Below, piece by piece: positions 7,952 to 18,057 of a DNA stretch of 64,000 nucleotides (within the stretch, counting starts at the first letter, position 1; the number at the start of each line of letters is the position of its first letter). The notes beneath the pieces were generated by a model. It was given only the letters and a program-made list of their open reading frames with translations, made no database searches and was not told the origin of the DNA. The translations under genes and the position numbers were made by a program. Source of the stretch: CAVZVZ01 sp963778895 (GTDB lineage Bacteria > Actinomycetota > Acidimicrobiia > Acidimicrobiales > Acidimicrobilacustridaceae); the NCBI GenBank assembly GCA_963778895.1, contig CAVZVZ010000005.1, positions 1,178,001-1,242,000 of the forward strand. The letters run 5' to 3'.

Positions 7952-8452
7952 GTGCAGCTGCAGGCCGTGCAAGGCGACATCACCAAGTTCGACGTCGACG
8001 CGATCGTCAACGCGGCCAACACCGCTCTGCGTCGCGGGTCCGGTGTGTGCGGCGCGATCTTCGCCGCCGCCGGCGAAGAGCTCGACGCGGCGTGCGCCGC
8101 GCTCGGTCGGTGCGAGACCGGCGACGCCGTCGCGACCGCCGGGTTCAATTTGCCGGCCAAATGGATCATCCACACCGTCGGCCCGGTGTGGAAGGGCGGC
8201 ATGTCCGACGAGGCGACGCTGCTCGCGTCGTGCTATCGCCGCTCGCTCGAAGTCGCCGACGAGCTCGGCGCCAGGTCGGTCGCGTTCCCCGCCATATCCA
8301 CTGGGGTGTTCGGCTACCCGGCGAGCGAGGCCGCGCTTCTCGCGGTCAACACCGTGCGCTCGGCCAAGACATCAGTCGAGCGCGTCGTGCTGGTCGCGTT
8401 CGACGAAGAGACCTACGAGCGCTATCGCTCGCTGGTCGCGCAGCTCACCTGA
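7952..8452 (+). CDS. Macro-domain ADP-ribose-binding protein / O-acetyl-ADP-ribose deacetylase type
   Basis: About 166 residues forming a stand-alone macro domain: LQAVQGDITKFDVDAIVNAA, then RRGSGVCGAIFAAAG for the phosphate-binding glycine loop, WIIHTVGPVWKGG, and AFPAISTGVFGYP. Family members bind ADP-ribose and remove it or O-acetyl-ADP-ribose. The Asn in VNAAN and the GSGVCGAIF loop match the catalytic MacroD/YmdB branch. I prefer GTG at 7952, just before the first strand. The open frame continues upstream to 7847 with no family-like sequence. The gene converges on the VWA gene with only 10 bp between stops. No ADP-ribosyltransferase toxin is adjacent. Confidence 0.9.
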   Translation: MQLQAVQGDITKFDVDAIVNAANTALRRGSGVCGAIFAAAGEELDAACAALGRCETGDAVATAGFNLPAKWIIHTVGPVWKGGMSDEATLLASCYRRSLEVADELGARSVAFPAISTGVFGYPASEAALLAVNTVRSAKTSVERVVLVAFDEETYERYRSLVAQLT

Positions 8453-8462
8453 CCGGGCGGCC

Positions 8463-10521
8463 TCAGCCGGCGCGCCGGCCGCGGAGCAGGCTTCGTCGCT
8501 GCTCGATGAAGTCGACCAGTACGTAGTCGCCGAGCGTCTCCGGCGTGGTGAAGAACGCTCGACCCCGATTGAGCTCGGTCAGGCGTTCGACGAAGTTGCG
8601 GAGATGCGGAGTCGGATCGAGCATGAACGTGTTGATCCGAATGTCCTCACGCGTGCACCGCGCCACTTCGCGCAACGTCGCGTCGACGGTCTCGCGCACC
8701 GGCGGATAGTTGAAGAACACGTCACCCGACGACGTGATGTGAGCCGTCGGCTCGCCGTCGGTGATCATGATGATCTGCTTCGTGCCGCTCTGGCGGGCCA
8801 GCAATCGCCGGCTGATCTGGAACGCGTGCTGCATGTTCGTGCCGTACACGAAGTCCCAGGAGACCTCGGGGAGCTGTTCGGCCTTCAGCTCGCGGGCGAC
8901 CTCGCTGAAGCCCACGATGCCGAGGTAGTCGCGCGGGAACTGCGACGTGATCAACGAGTGGAGCGCCATCGCGACCTTCTTGGCGGGCAGGAAGTTGTCG
9001 CGCATCGGCATCGAGAGCGACAGGTCGAGCATGAGCACGGTGCTGGATCGCACCACCTGCTCGGTGCGCTCGACCTCGAAGTCGTCGGGCAGCAGACGCA
9101 CCGGCGTGCCGCCACCGGTGCGGCGGATGGCGTTGCGGATCGTTCGCTCGATGTGGAGGTTGAACGGATCGCCGAACTCGTAGGGCTTGGTGTCGAAGTC
9201 GCGCTCGTGACCGACACCGCTGCGTTCGAGCTCGTGGCGACCCATCTTGTCGGCCGCGAGCTTCTTGAACAGATCGTTCAACGCGTTCTGCCCGATGCGG
9301 CGAATGCCGCGAGGTGTCAGCTCGTAGCGGCCTTCCTTGTTCTCGATCAGGCCCGCTTCCTCGAGCATCTTCGCCAGCTCGGACATGCGCTCGAGGCTGC
9401 GGGCCGACTCGTCGCCGAGGAGCTCGCGGGCCCGGTCGAGGTCGACTTCGGCCAGGGCACCCGGGCTCGTGGCGCCGCGCAGCAGGTTCTCGAGCTGGTC
9501 GATGTCGCCCAGCTCCTGGAGCATCGATGCCGCTTCGGCGAAGGACAACGGGTCCTGCCCGCTGAAGTCGTAACGCCGGTTCCACCCGAGATCGGGGAAC
9601 ATGGATTGGAGGTTCGAGGACAGCTGGTCGACCTGCCAACGCAGATCCATGTCCTCGAGCAGTTGTTCGGACAGGCCTTGGAGCTGGGCCCGCTGCTCGG
9701 GCGTCATCGAGTTCATCAGCGCCTGCATGGCGGCCATGCGTTGCGCCATGACCTCGAGCAGCTCTTCGACGTTCTGCGGGTTCTCGGGGAAGAAGTCGCC
9801 GTAGCGCTCCATGAACCCGTCGAAGTCGGTGCTCCTCGCCGCGCTGATGCTGCTCGAGCATCTGGTTGAGCTCGGACATCATGTCCTTCATGCGCTGCAT
9901 CTGCTCGGGCGAGACGTTGCTCATCGCGCCGGCCATCTGATTGACGTAGCTCTGCGTGAGCTGTTGACGAAGTTGATCGAGGAGCTCGTCGAACTTCTCG
10001 CGCGCCTCGGATGAGGTGAACTCGTACTCCTGTAGATCGCGCACCATGCCGGCGAGATCGGGCGACAACATGTCGAGCTGCGTCTGGCGCTCCTGCACCA
10101 CCTCGTCGGTGATCTCCTGACGGCGCGCGTCACCGGACTCGCGGGCTTCGGCCCCGAGCTCGTCGAGCGAGCTGCGCTCGAGGTCGACGACATCCCGCAG
10201 CTCTTGCGCGATGTCGTCGTACACCCCGCCGAGGTCGTACTGCTCGAGTTGCTCGCGACGCCGACGACGGAGATCGTCGAGCATCTCGCGCAGCCCTTTG
10301 AGTTGCTCGCCGTTGCGGTCCTCGAACCCCGACTGCATCATGCGGCGCAACGCCGCGTTCAGGTCGCCGTGGTACAGCAGATCGTCGGTGATCTCCTCGA
10401 AGACGTCGTACGCGTCCATCTCGAAGCCGGTCTGCGTGCCATCCCACCGGGAGTACCCGAACCGAGGTCGCTGCGAGCGCTTCGCCATGCGGCCGAGGTA
10501 GCGAGGATCGGACGCCGCCAT
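8463..10521 (-). CDS. VWA-domain protein, partner of a MoxR-type ATPase, one frameshift
   Basis: A protein of about 685 residues. The N-terminal half is rich in charged helices with coiled-coil character (LREMLDDLRRRRREQLEQYD), followed by a middle region and a C-terminal von Willebrand A domain with a MIDAS motif DLSLSM and MITDGEPTAH. The frame breaks near 9820, and removing one base returns the 2059-nt span to a multiple of three. VWA proteins of this type work with MoxR AAA+ ATPases in metal insertion or complex assembly. The likely partner is the minus-strand gene at 13376-14797. Start codons at 10521 or 10488 (MAKRSQRPRFGYSRWDGTQ) are both possible, and neither has a good ribosome-binding site. 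Confidence 0.85.
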
Positions 10522-10524
10522 TCA

Positions 10525-10577
10525 CGAACCTGCAGCGCAAACGGTCGCCCGGGACGCGCTTTTCCGCTGCAGGTTCG
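10525..10577. repeat. Palindromic repeat element, copy A
   Basis: Perfect 13-bp arms CGAACCTGCAGCG (10525-10537) and CGCTGCAGGTTCG (10565-10577) flank 27 bases ending in GCGCTTTTC. A related element lies at 59678-59727 and shares the arm core, the GCTTTTC segment and a TCTGACC flank on the minus strand. It occupies the divergent gap between the VWA and GH1 starts. Confidence 0.8.
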
Positions 10578-10602
10578 ACGGGGCGGGTCAGAATGACGGT
10601 CC

Positions 10603-11858
10603 ATGACGTTTCCCTGAGGGCTTCTTGTGGGGCACAGCCGCGTCGTCGACCCAGACCGAGGGCGCCGCGCCCACCTCCAGTTGGTACCGGTGGGAGCAGG
10701 AGGGCCGTGCACCGCTGTCGGGTGACGGCAACGGGTTCGCCTCACGCTATGCCGAGGACTTCGGCCTCTTGGCCGACCACGGTCTGACGCATCATCGGCT
10801 GTCGCTCGAGTGGGCCCGACTCGAGCCCGAGCCCGGCCACCACGACGACGGCGCGGTCGAGCACTACACCGAGGTGCTGCGCGCGGCCCAGGCGGCCGGC
10901 ATCGACATCTGGGTGTGTCTGCACCACTTCACCCTGCCCGGATGGTTCAGCGACGACGAAGGCGGCTTCGTGGACGCTCGGGCGCGCAGCTACTACTGGG
11001 CTCGGCACGTGGACTGGGTGGGCGAGACCTTCGGCGACCTCGTGTACGGCTGGAAGCCGATCAACGAGCCGACGGCGTACGCGCTGACGGGCTTCCGCTT
11101 CGGGGTCTTCCCACCTGGCACGCAGAGCCCCGAGGGCTTCGCGGCCGCGCTCGAGGCCATCCATCTCGCGTCGTTCGACGCGTGCCGGCTACTCGGCAGC
11201 GGCGGCAAGCCGGTCGCTACGATCGAGAACTTGACGCCCATGTTCCCCGTGACACGCACGAACGATCCCGGCGAGCGGGAGCAGGCCGAGGCGCGCGCCA
11301 AGCGCTACGACGACACGTTCTGGTGCGGGCTCCGAGCGTTGCGAGACGGCGTCCTCGCCGTGCCGGGCCGAGCACCGATCGACCTGCCCGACGTGGCCGG
11401 CGCCTTCGACCACATCGGCTTCTCGTACTACATGGCCCAGGCCGTGTACGCCGACGGCAGCGGGGCCTACCCCGTCGACGCGCGGCCGAGGAACCATGGG
11501 GTACGCGCCATGGTCCGAGGGGTTCGGCCTGGTTCTGCGCCGGCTCGCCGAGGAGCTACCGGGTCGTTCGATCCTGGTCGACGAGTGCGGCCTCGGAACC
11601 GCGGCGTCGAAGACGGGTGCCCTCGACCGCGACGACGATTGGCGTGTGAGCTATCTCACCGAATGCCTGGACGAGGTCGAGCGCGCCATCGCCGACGGCG
11701 TCGACATCCGCGGCTTCTTCCACTGGACCGCGGTCGACAACTACGAATGGCTCGAGGGCTACGACGCGCTCTTCGGACTGTTCGATCGAGATCGAAACCC
11801 CAAGCCCTCGGCCGAGCTGGCGCGCCGTTACGCGCTCGGTACCGGAGCCAACCGATGA
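10603..11858 (+). CDS. GH1-family glycosidase (beta-glucosidase-like), frameshifted
   Basis: About 417 residues of glycoside hydrolase family 1. The start is MTFPEGFLWGTAASSTQTEG once a stray T at about 10614 is removed. The acid/base Glu lies in the INEP motif near residue 155, and YYWARHVDWVGETFGD precedes it. The nucleophile Glu is expected in ILVDECGLG, where most members have TENG. A second one-base insertion lies near 11498, before MGYAPWSEGFG. With both removed the length is a multiple of three. The enzyme would hydrolyse beta-glycosides in the cytoplasm, and no signal peptide is seen. The stop overlaps the rpiA start (ATGA). Confidence 0.88.
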
Positions 11859-12515
11859 GCCCCGACGCCGACGCGCTGAAGGAGCAGGCCGGCCGGCAGG
11901 CGGCCGCTCACGTCGAGAACGGCATGCGCGTCGGTCTGGGCACGGGCTCGACCGTTCATTGGACGATCGTCGACTTGGGTGAGCGTGCGACTCGACATCA
12001 CGTGCACTCCACATCCGATCGCACCTCCGAATTGGCCATCTCGCTCGGACTCACGGTGGTCGCTCCGGATGAGATCGGCCATCTGGACATCGCGATCGAC
12101 GGCGCCGACGAGGTGGACCCCGCGTTCAACCTCACCAAGGGTGCGGGTGGCGCCCACACGCGGAGAAGATCGTGGCGTTGATGGCCGAGCGCTTCATCGT
12201 CGTCGTCGACGAACGGAAGTTGGTGCCGTGCCTCGGTCCGTTCGGCACTCCCGTCGAGCTGCTCACCTTCGCGCCCCAGGTGGCGATGCAGTGGATCACC
12301 GCACTCGGCGCCCGCGACGTCGTGCTCCGATCAGAGCCGAGCGACAACGGCAACCTGCTGGCCGATGCCCACTTCGGGGAGATCGAGGCGCCCGACGAGC
12401 TCGGCGCCGAGCTCGACGCGATTCCAGGCCTGGTGGCTCACGGCCTGTTCCCGGCTCGATGGTCGAGCGGGTCGTGGTCGCGGGCGCCGACGGCGTCCGC
12501 GAGCTCGTGCGCTGA
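11855..12515 (+). CDS. rpiA: Ribose-5-phosphate isomerase A, two one-base deletions
   Basis: RpiA interconverts ribose 5-phosphate and ribulose 5-phosphate in the pentose phosphate pathway. Visible motifs are RVGLGTGSTV (phosphate loop), DIAIDGADEVD with the catalytic acids, and KGAGGA. The span is 661 nt. Adding one G in CGGAGAAG near 12170 and one in CCCGGCTC near 12455 gives 220 residues with the intact end GSMVERVVVAGADG. Both breaks are in short G runs, so they look like sequencing errors. The ATG overlaps the GH1 stop, suggesting one transcript linking sugar release to pentose metabolism. Confidence 0.9.
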
Positions 12516-12604
12516 CCCGGTCCACCGCCCCAGCACCACACCGCACCACACTGGCCTCCACCAAAGTACGAGGGTCCGCGCGGGACCTCGACGAGGAGGT
12601 ACCC

Positions 12605-13363
12605 ATGACGATGTCACGAAGGTTGGGAGCCGAGTTCCTGGGGACGTTCGTTCTCGTACTCGGCGGCTGCGGTTCGGCCGTCCTGGCCGCCAAGTTCATC
12701 AAGGACGGTGCGAACACCGGACTCGGCATCGGTTTCCTCGGCGTGTCGCTCGCGTTCGGGCTGACCGTCGTGACGATGGCCTACGCCGTCGGCCACATCT
12801 CCGGCGGCCACTTCAACCCGGCCATCACCATCGGTCTCACCGCGGCGCGAAAGTTCGAGGTGCGCGACGCGATCCCGTACATCCTCGTGCAGGTGGTCGG
12901 GGCCATCGCCGCGTCCGCGGTGCTCTGGGTCATCGCGATCAACGCCCCCGGCGTCACCTCCGACTCGCTCAAGGCCACCGGATTCGCCGCCAACGGGTAC
13001 GGCGCGCACTCCCCCGGCGGCTACGCGCTCATCGCCGCCTTCGTGACCGAGGTCGTGATGACCGCCATCTTCTTGGTGGTGATCATGGGCGTCACCGACA
13101 AACGAGCGTCCAAGGGCTTCGCGGCGCTGGCCATCGGCTTGACCCTCGCGCTCATCCACCTGGTGAGCATTCCGGTGACCAACACGTCGGTGAACCCCGC
13201 CCGCTCGACCGGGCCGGCGCTGTTCGTCGGCGATTGGGCGATCAACCAGCTCTGGTTGTTCTGGCTGGCGCCGATCATCGGCGGGGTCATCGGCGCCTGG
13301 GCGTACCAACTGGTAGCGGGCGACGACTCCGTAGCCGACGCTGAAGTGATGGGCGTCGACTGA
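12605..13363 (+). CDS. Aquaporin (MIP family, AqpZ-like)
   Basis: A 252-residue six-helix channel. The two pore motifs are present: GHFNPAIT in the first half and SVNPARSTGPAL in the second, with the arginine of the selectivity filter after the second NPA. The start MTMSRRLGAEFLGTFVLVLG is typical, and GGAGG lies close upstream of the ATG. The protein passes water, or possibly small neutral solutes. It is the third gene of a plus-strand group with the GH1 glycosidase and rpiA, 89 bp behind rpiA. The gene is intact. Confidence 0.95.
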   Translation: MTMSRRLGAEFLGTFVLVLGGCGSAVLAAKFIKDGANTGLGIGFLGVSLAFGLTVVTMAYAVGHISGGHFNPAITIGLTAARKFEVRDAIPYILVQVVGAIAASAVLWVIAINAPGVTSDSLKATGFAANGYGAHSPGGYALIAAFVTEVVMTAIFLVVIMGVTDKRASKGFAALAIGLTLALIHLVSIPVTNTSVNPARSTGPALFVGDWAINQLWLFWLAPIIGGVIGAWAYQLVAGDDSVADAEVMGVD

Positions 13364-13375
13364 CGCCCTCCGCCC

Positions 13376-14797
13376 TCAGCCTCTGCCGCGGTACTGCGCC
13401 CGGGCGCCGACCGCCTCTTTGTTGAGGCGCTTCGACAAGTGGAGGCCTTCGAGCAGGAACTCGACCGCGCTCGCAACCGAGGCCGCTGACTCGTCGCCGC
13501 CGGTCAAGCTCTGCACGGGCTCGCGCAACGCCTTCATCTCTTGCACCAAGGCGACGTAGTCGGCGGAGCTGACGTCCTCGCCGGCGTGAACGACGCGGCT
13601 GCCCTCGAACGCATCGACGACGGCGCGCAGATCTTCGATCGACAACGACTCACGGAACGTCGAGAGGATGGCCGCCTTCAAGAGGTGCTCGACGACTTGT
13701 TCGTCACGACCTTCGTCGATCGATTCGATCTCGACCTTGCCGGCGGTGGACGACGCCAGCGCGTCGAGATCGCTGACTCGGGGCACGACGTCGGTCTCGC
13801 CGTGCACCAGCGCGCGCCGCATGGCGTTGGCGACCAACGTCTCGAGGTTGGACACGGTGAGCCGCACCGACACACCGGAGCGCTGGTTGATGTGGGGGCT
13901 CTGTCGGGCGAGATGGCTCAGCTGAGCGACGATGTCGGCCATGTAGTCGGGCACCACTACGCGAATGCCGTCGGCTTCGAGCGGCCGCGCCTCCTGGCGC
14001 GCGATCGCCACCTCGGTCTCGACCTCGAGCGGGTAGTGCGTGCGGATCTGGGCGCCGAAACGATCCTTCAGCGGCGTGATGATGCGGCCGCGGTTCGTGT
14101 AGTCCTCGGGGTTCGCCGACGCGAAGAGCATCACGTCGAGCGGGAGCCGGATCTTGTAGCCGCGGATCTGCACGTCGCGTTCTTCGAGCACGTTCAACAG
14201 ACCCACCTGGATGCGCTCGGCCAGGTCAGGCAGCTCGTTGATGGCGAAGATGCCGCGATTGGTACGCGGCACGAGGCCGTAGTGCAGCGTCAACTCGTCG
14301 GACAGGTAACGACCTTCGGCCACCTTGATGGGATCGACCTCACCGATGAGGTCGGCGATCGACGTGTCGGGTGTTGCCAACTTCTCACCGAACCGGTCAT
14401 CGCGATGTACCCATTCGATCGGCGCGTCATCGCCTTGCTCGTCGATGAGGTCACGGGCGTGCTTCGACACCGGCGCGTAGGGATCGTCGTTGATCTCCGA
14501 CCCGGCGATCACCGGCATCCATTCGTCGAGCAGCTCGGTGATCGAACGAATCATCCGGCTCTTGGCCTGACCACGCTCGCCCAAGAAGATGACGTCGTGT
14601 CCAGCGATGAGTGCGTTCTCGAGCTGGGGCAGGACGGTGTCTTCGTACCCGAGCACGCCCGGGAACAGCGCTTCGCCGGCCCGGATCCGCGTGATGGCGT
14701 TCTCACGCACCTCGTCCTTGACGGCACGAGAAACCCAGCCCGACGCTCGGAGCTCGCCCAGCGTGCGCGGGCTCGGGGTGTTGGGACGGTCGGTCAT
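13376..14797 (-). CDS. MoxR-type AAA+ ATPase (magnesium chelatase ChlI-like)
   Basis: A 473-residue AAA+ protein. The P-loop is a variant, GERGQAKS at residues 73-80, and the Walker B region is IFAINELPDL. The sensor segment reads DVMLFASANPEDYTNRGR, and a C-terminal helical lid follows. MoxR ATPases act with VWA proteins as chaperones for metal or cofactor insertion. The matching VWA gene is on the same strand at 8463-10521, but three plus-strand genes lie between. ATG at 14797 is supported by GGAGG upstream, so I reject the longer frame. The target complex is unknown. Confidence 0.9.
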   Translation of the reverse strand: MTDRPNTPSPRTLGELRASGWVSRAVKDEVRENAITRIRAGEALFPGVLGYEDTVLPQLENALIAGHDVIFLGERGQAKSRMIRSITELLDEWMPVIAGSEINDDPYAPVSKHARDLIDEQGDDAPIEWVHRDDRFGEKLATPDTSIADLIGEVDPIKVAEGRYLSDELTLHYGLVPRTNRGIFAINELPDLAERIQVGLLNVLEERDVQIRGYKIRLPLDVMLFASANPEDYTNRGRIITPLKDRFGAQIRTHYPLEVETEVAIARQEARPLEADGIRVVVPDYMADIVAQLSHLARQSPHINQRSGVSVRLTVSNLETLVANAMRRALVHGETDVVPRVSDLDALASSTAGKVEIESIDEGRDEQVVEHLLKAAILSTFRESLSIEDLRAVVDAFEGSRVVHAGEDVSSADYVALVQEMKALREPVQSLTGGDESAASVASAVEFLLEGLHLSKRLNKEAVGARAQYRGRG

Positions 14798-14884
14798 GAG
14801 GAGGCCTCCACGAGGATGCGCTGGGTCACTGGTCGCCACGCTACCGGCGCCGGCCGCCGATGTCCGCCGGGCGGTAGAGCCTGG

Positions 14885-17800
14885 TCAGAACGATTCGGAC
14901 GCGAAGCAGGTGTCCAGCGACCAGAACTTGTCGGGGGCCAAGGCGGGTGAGAACAGGTAGCCCTGGGCCCGGTCGCACCCCAGAAGGCGGAGCTCGTGGA
15001 GATGACGGGGTGTCTCGACACCTTCGGCGACGATGCTCAGACCGAGCGAGCGTCCCAGGCTGACGATGGCGCCCGCGATGGCGGTGTCATCGGGATCGTG
15101 GCCGAGCCCGTCGACGAAGGAGCGGTCGATCTTCAGCACCGTCACCGGGAACCGCTTCAGGTAGCTGAGCGACGAGTAGCCCGTACCGAAGTCGTCGATG
15201 GCCAGCTCGACACCGAGCGAACGCAAGGCGGACAGCACCGACAGGCTCGCGGCCGCGTCGGACATCAGTGCGGTCTCGGTGATCTCGAGGCACAGCGACG
15301 ACGGCTCGAGCCCACCGACCTCCAACGCCTGCACGACCGTCTCGAGCAGATCGGGATGGGCGATCTGGCGCGGCGACAGGTTGACGCGGAGCGTGCCCAG
15401 CTCTCGACCGCCCGCACGTTTCCACTCCCCGGCCTGACGACAGGCTTCGCGCAACACCCACGAACCGAGGTCGAGGATCAGCCCGCTCTCCTCGGCCAGA
15501 TCGATGAACGTCTTGGCCTCGAGCAAGCCGTCGACGGGGTGCCGCCAGCGGACCAGGGCCTCGGCGCCCGCGAGCTCGCCCGTCGCGAGATCGATCTCGG
15601 GTTGGTAGTGCACCTCGAGCTCACCGAGCTCGACCGCGCGCCGCAGGAACGTCTCGAGGTGGAACCGCGCCGTCGCTTGCGTGCGAAGGTCCTCGTCGAA
15701 GATCTCGTAGCGGTCGCGACCGCGCGCCTTGGCGCGATACATCGCTGTATCGGCGTCCCGCACCAGCGCTTCGGCCGCGGCCGCACCGTCTCCGGATCCG
15801 CTCGACACGCCGACGGCGATACCCATGCTGGCGGTCGTGAACAGCTCGTCGTCGTTGGCTTCGATCGGGCGGCGGATGGCGGCGAGCACTCGTTTGGCGA
15901 TGGCCACGGCCTCGTCGGGCCCATCGATGTCGGGCAGGAGCATCACGAACTCGTCGCCGCCGAGGCGGGCCACGGTGTCGCCGCCGCGCAACAAGTCCTG
16001 GAGGCGTCGTCCGACCTCGACCAACAGCACGTCGCCCATGCTGTGGCCCAGGGAGTCGTTGACGACCTTGAAGCGGTCGAGATCTAGGAACAGCACGGCA
16101 AGCGCCTCGCTGCGGCGCTCGCCGCGGGCGAGTTCGCTGCGCAGGTGGTCGAGGAAGAGCGCTCGGTTGGCCAGCCCGGTGAGTGGGTCGTGCATCGCCT
16201 GGTGGGCGAGCTCGGCCTCACTGCGCTTCAGGGCGGTGATGTCGGTGTTCATCACGAGCACGTACTCGACCTCGCCATCCTCCCCGAACTCGGGCACGGC
16301 GCGACTCTGGAACCACATCACCTCGCCTTCGCTGATCTCTATCTCCCACTCCGTGTCGTGACGTTGCCCCGTGTCGAAGACGCGCTGGAGCGCCGTCTGC
16401 CATTTGTAGAACTCTTCGCCGTTGGCGAGTACCTCGCTGGTCTCACCGACGATCTCGCCGACCTTGAACGGACCGAGCTCCTCGAACGACGGGCTCATGT
16501 AGACCATGCGACCCGTGCGATCGAAGCGAGTGACGACCGCGGGCGAGTTCTCGACGAGCGTGCGGTAACGCTCCTCGCTGATCCGAAGTTCGCTCTCCTG
16601 TTGATGGCGTTCGGTGATGTCCTCGAGATGCGAGACGAGATAGCGAATCGCGCCGCCGGCGCGGCGAACCGCCGCCAGGTGCACGCGATACCAACGAACC
16701 GGGCCGATGCTCTCGTCCGAACGCAGCTCGAGCGTGGCGTGGTCCGTAGCGCCCTTCGCCAGCGCTCCGTACTGCTCGACGAGCCGAGAGCGATCGTCTT
16801 CGTGAACGAACTCGAGCACGCCGCGACCGATCAACTCGTGTTCGGTGTGGGCAACGAGGTCGCAGTAGGCCCGGTTCACCTGCACGTGATGTCCGTCAGG
16901 CCCGATGAGAGCCATGCCCAGCGGCGCGGCCTCGAAGCCCAATGCGAATCGCTGTTCGGCATCGCGGCGCGCCAGCGCCTGCGACACCACACCGGCGGCG
17001 GACACGAGCAACGACAGATGGTCGTCCGACCACAATCGCTCGGTGTTGATGGAATCGAAGCCGATGAAGCCGGCCAGCCGCCCTTGATCGACGAGCGGCG
17101 CGGCCAGCACCGATTGTGAGCCCTGTCGCTGCAACAGCTCTCGTTCTCGGTTCCAGTCGTCGCCGAGATCCGCGACCCTCGGGATGTAGATGGGTTCGAG
17201 TGAGCGGAGCTCTTCCATCCACCGCGGTGCGTCGGCCTGCGCGACCAGCCGAGGGCGTTCGAGCTCTGGAGGAAGGTCGATCGCGTTCCAGGCATGGGTG
17301 TTCTCGACGACGGCATGGTCCTCGTCGACCAGATACACGTACGCCCGGTCGACATCGACGAATCGACCGATGTCGGCGAGAGCATCGTGGATGCCGTCAT
17401 CGATCTCTTCCGGTGCTCGCAGGATGAACGACGACGCAATGCGGATCAGCAGATCCTCGAATGCCATTCGATGACGAAGAGCATCAAGAGTGTTCCTACG
17501 GTCCTTGCGCTCGCGAACGATCATCCCGATCAGCCCGCGGCTGGCGAGCTGCATGGTCACAGCCGGCGTCACGTCGACCTCACGCCAGCCGCCGTCGGCG
17601 TGGCGCAGCGAGAGCGGTGTGGCAGGCGGCGACGCGGCCGATGCCGACAGCGGACCGTCGAACAACAGCTTGGTCGCGTCCTCGATCTCGTCCGGATGAA
17701 GGAAGACGCGAAGCGGTCGACCGATCAGGAGGGCGGGGTCGTAGCCGAGGGTCGCCCGGATCGGAGGGCTCGCGTACGTGATGTGACCATCGGCGGTGAG

Positions 17801-17956
17801 GACCACGATCCCGGCCGTGAGCTCCCGCAGGAGGTCGTCGAGATCGCTCCGCGCCAGTCGGAGCTCGGGCGCGCCCGAGAGCGGCGTCATGGCCGGTCGG
17901 GTACCCACTTGGTCCAGTGGCACTCCGGCCGGCAGCTGTGTGGTCAGATCGGCCAC
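14885..17956 (-). CDS. PAS-GAF-PAS-PAS-GGDEF-EAL cyclic-di-GMP signalling protein
   Basis: A 1023-residue cytoplasmic sensor with no membrane helices. Approximate order: PAS (40-150), GAF (170-335), PAS (340-455), PAS (460-575), GGDEF (590-750) and EAL (770-1015). The cyclase motif GGDEF is intact in ARLGGDEFVML. The phosphodiesterase has AEALVRW, EITETALM and DDFGTGYSSL, so both activities are possible. The GAF and PAS domains may sense small ligands, light or redox. GTG at 17956 follows GGAGGGGG at good spacing and is better than the upstream ATG. The gene is monocistronic, so its targets cannot be inferred from neighbours. Confidence 0.96.
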   Translation of the reverse strand: MADLTTQLPAGVPLDQVGTRPAMTPLSGAPELRLARSDLDDLLRELTAGIVVLTADGHITYASPPIRATLGYDPALLIGRPLRVFLHPDEIEDATKLLFDGPLSASAASPPATPLSLRHADGGWREVDVTPAVTMQLASRGLIGMIVRERKDRRNTLDALRHRMAFEDLLIRIASSFILRAPEEIDDGIHDALADIGRFVDVDRAYVYLVDEDHAVVENTHAWNAIDLPPELERPRLVAQADAPRWMEELRSLEPIYIPRVADLGDDWNRERELLQRQGSQSVLAAPLVDQGRLAGFIGFDSINTERLWSDDHLSLLVSAAGVVSQALARRDAEQRFALGFEAAPLGMALIGPDGHHVQVNRAYCDLVAHTEHELIGRGVLEFVHEDDRSRLVEQYGALAKGATDHATLELRSDESIGPVRWYRVHLAAVRRAGGAIRYLVSHLEDITERHQQESELRISEERYRTLVENSPAVVTRFDRTGRMVYMSPSFEELGPFKVGEIVGETSEVLANGEEFYKWQTALQRVFDTGQRHDTEWEIEISEGEVMWFQSRAVPEFGEDGEVEYVLVMNTDITALKRSEAELAHQAMHDPLTGLANRALFLDHLRSELARGERRSEALAVLFLDLDRFKVVNDSLGHSMGDVLLVEVGRRLQDLLRGGDTVARLGGDEFVMLLPDIDGPDEAVAIAKRVLAAIRRPIEANDDELFTTASMGIAVGVSSGSGDGAAAAEALVRDADTAMYRAKARGRDRYEIFDEDLRTQATARFHLETFLRRAVELGELEVHYQPEIDLATGELAGAEALVRWRHPVDGLLEAKTFIDLAEESGLILDLGSWVLREACRQAGEWKRAGGRELGTLRVNLSPRQIAHPDLLETVVQALEVGGLEPSSLCLEITETALMSDAAASLSVLSALRSLGVELAIDDFGTGYSSLSYLKRFPVTVLKIDRSFVDGLGHDPDDTAIAGAIVSLGRSLGLSIVAEGVETPRHLHELRLLGCDRAQGYLFSPALAPDKFWSLDTCFASESF

Positions 17957-18057
17957 GTGCCCCCTCCACAAGGTTCCGCCCCATAGTAGTGGGCCAGCCA
18001 CTCTGCGTCTCCCGGCCTACGCACACCGTGGCCAGACCCCGTCACTAGCGTGGGCCC

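Noticed and set aside
7872..9869. Plus-strand open frame of about 665 codons across the macro gene and the VWA gene
   Set aside because: It overlaps the macro gene in a wrong frame and then runs antisense to the VWA domain. It has repetitive His/Arg/Glu composition.
13541..14950. Plus-strand open frame opposite the MoxR ATPase gene
   Set aside because: It is the antisense of a well-conserved AAA+ gene, with no motif of its own.
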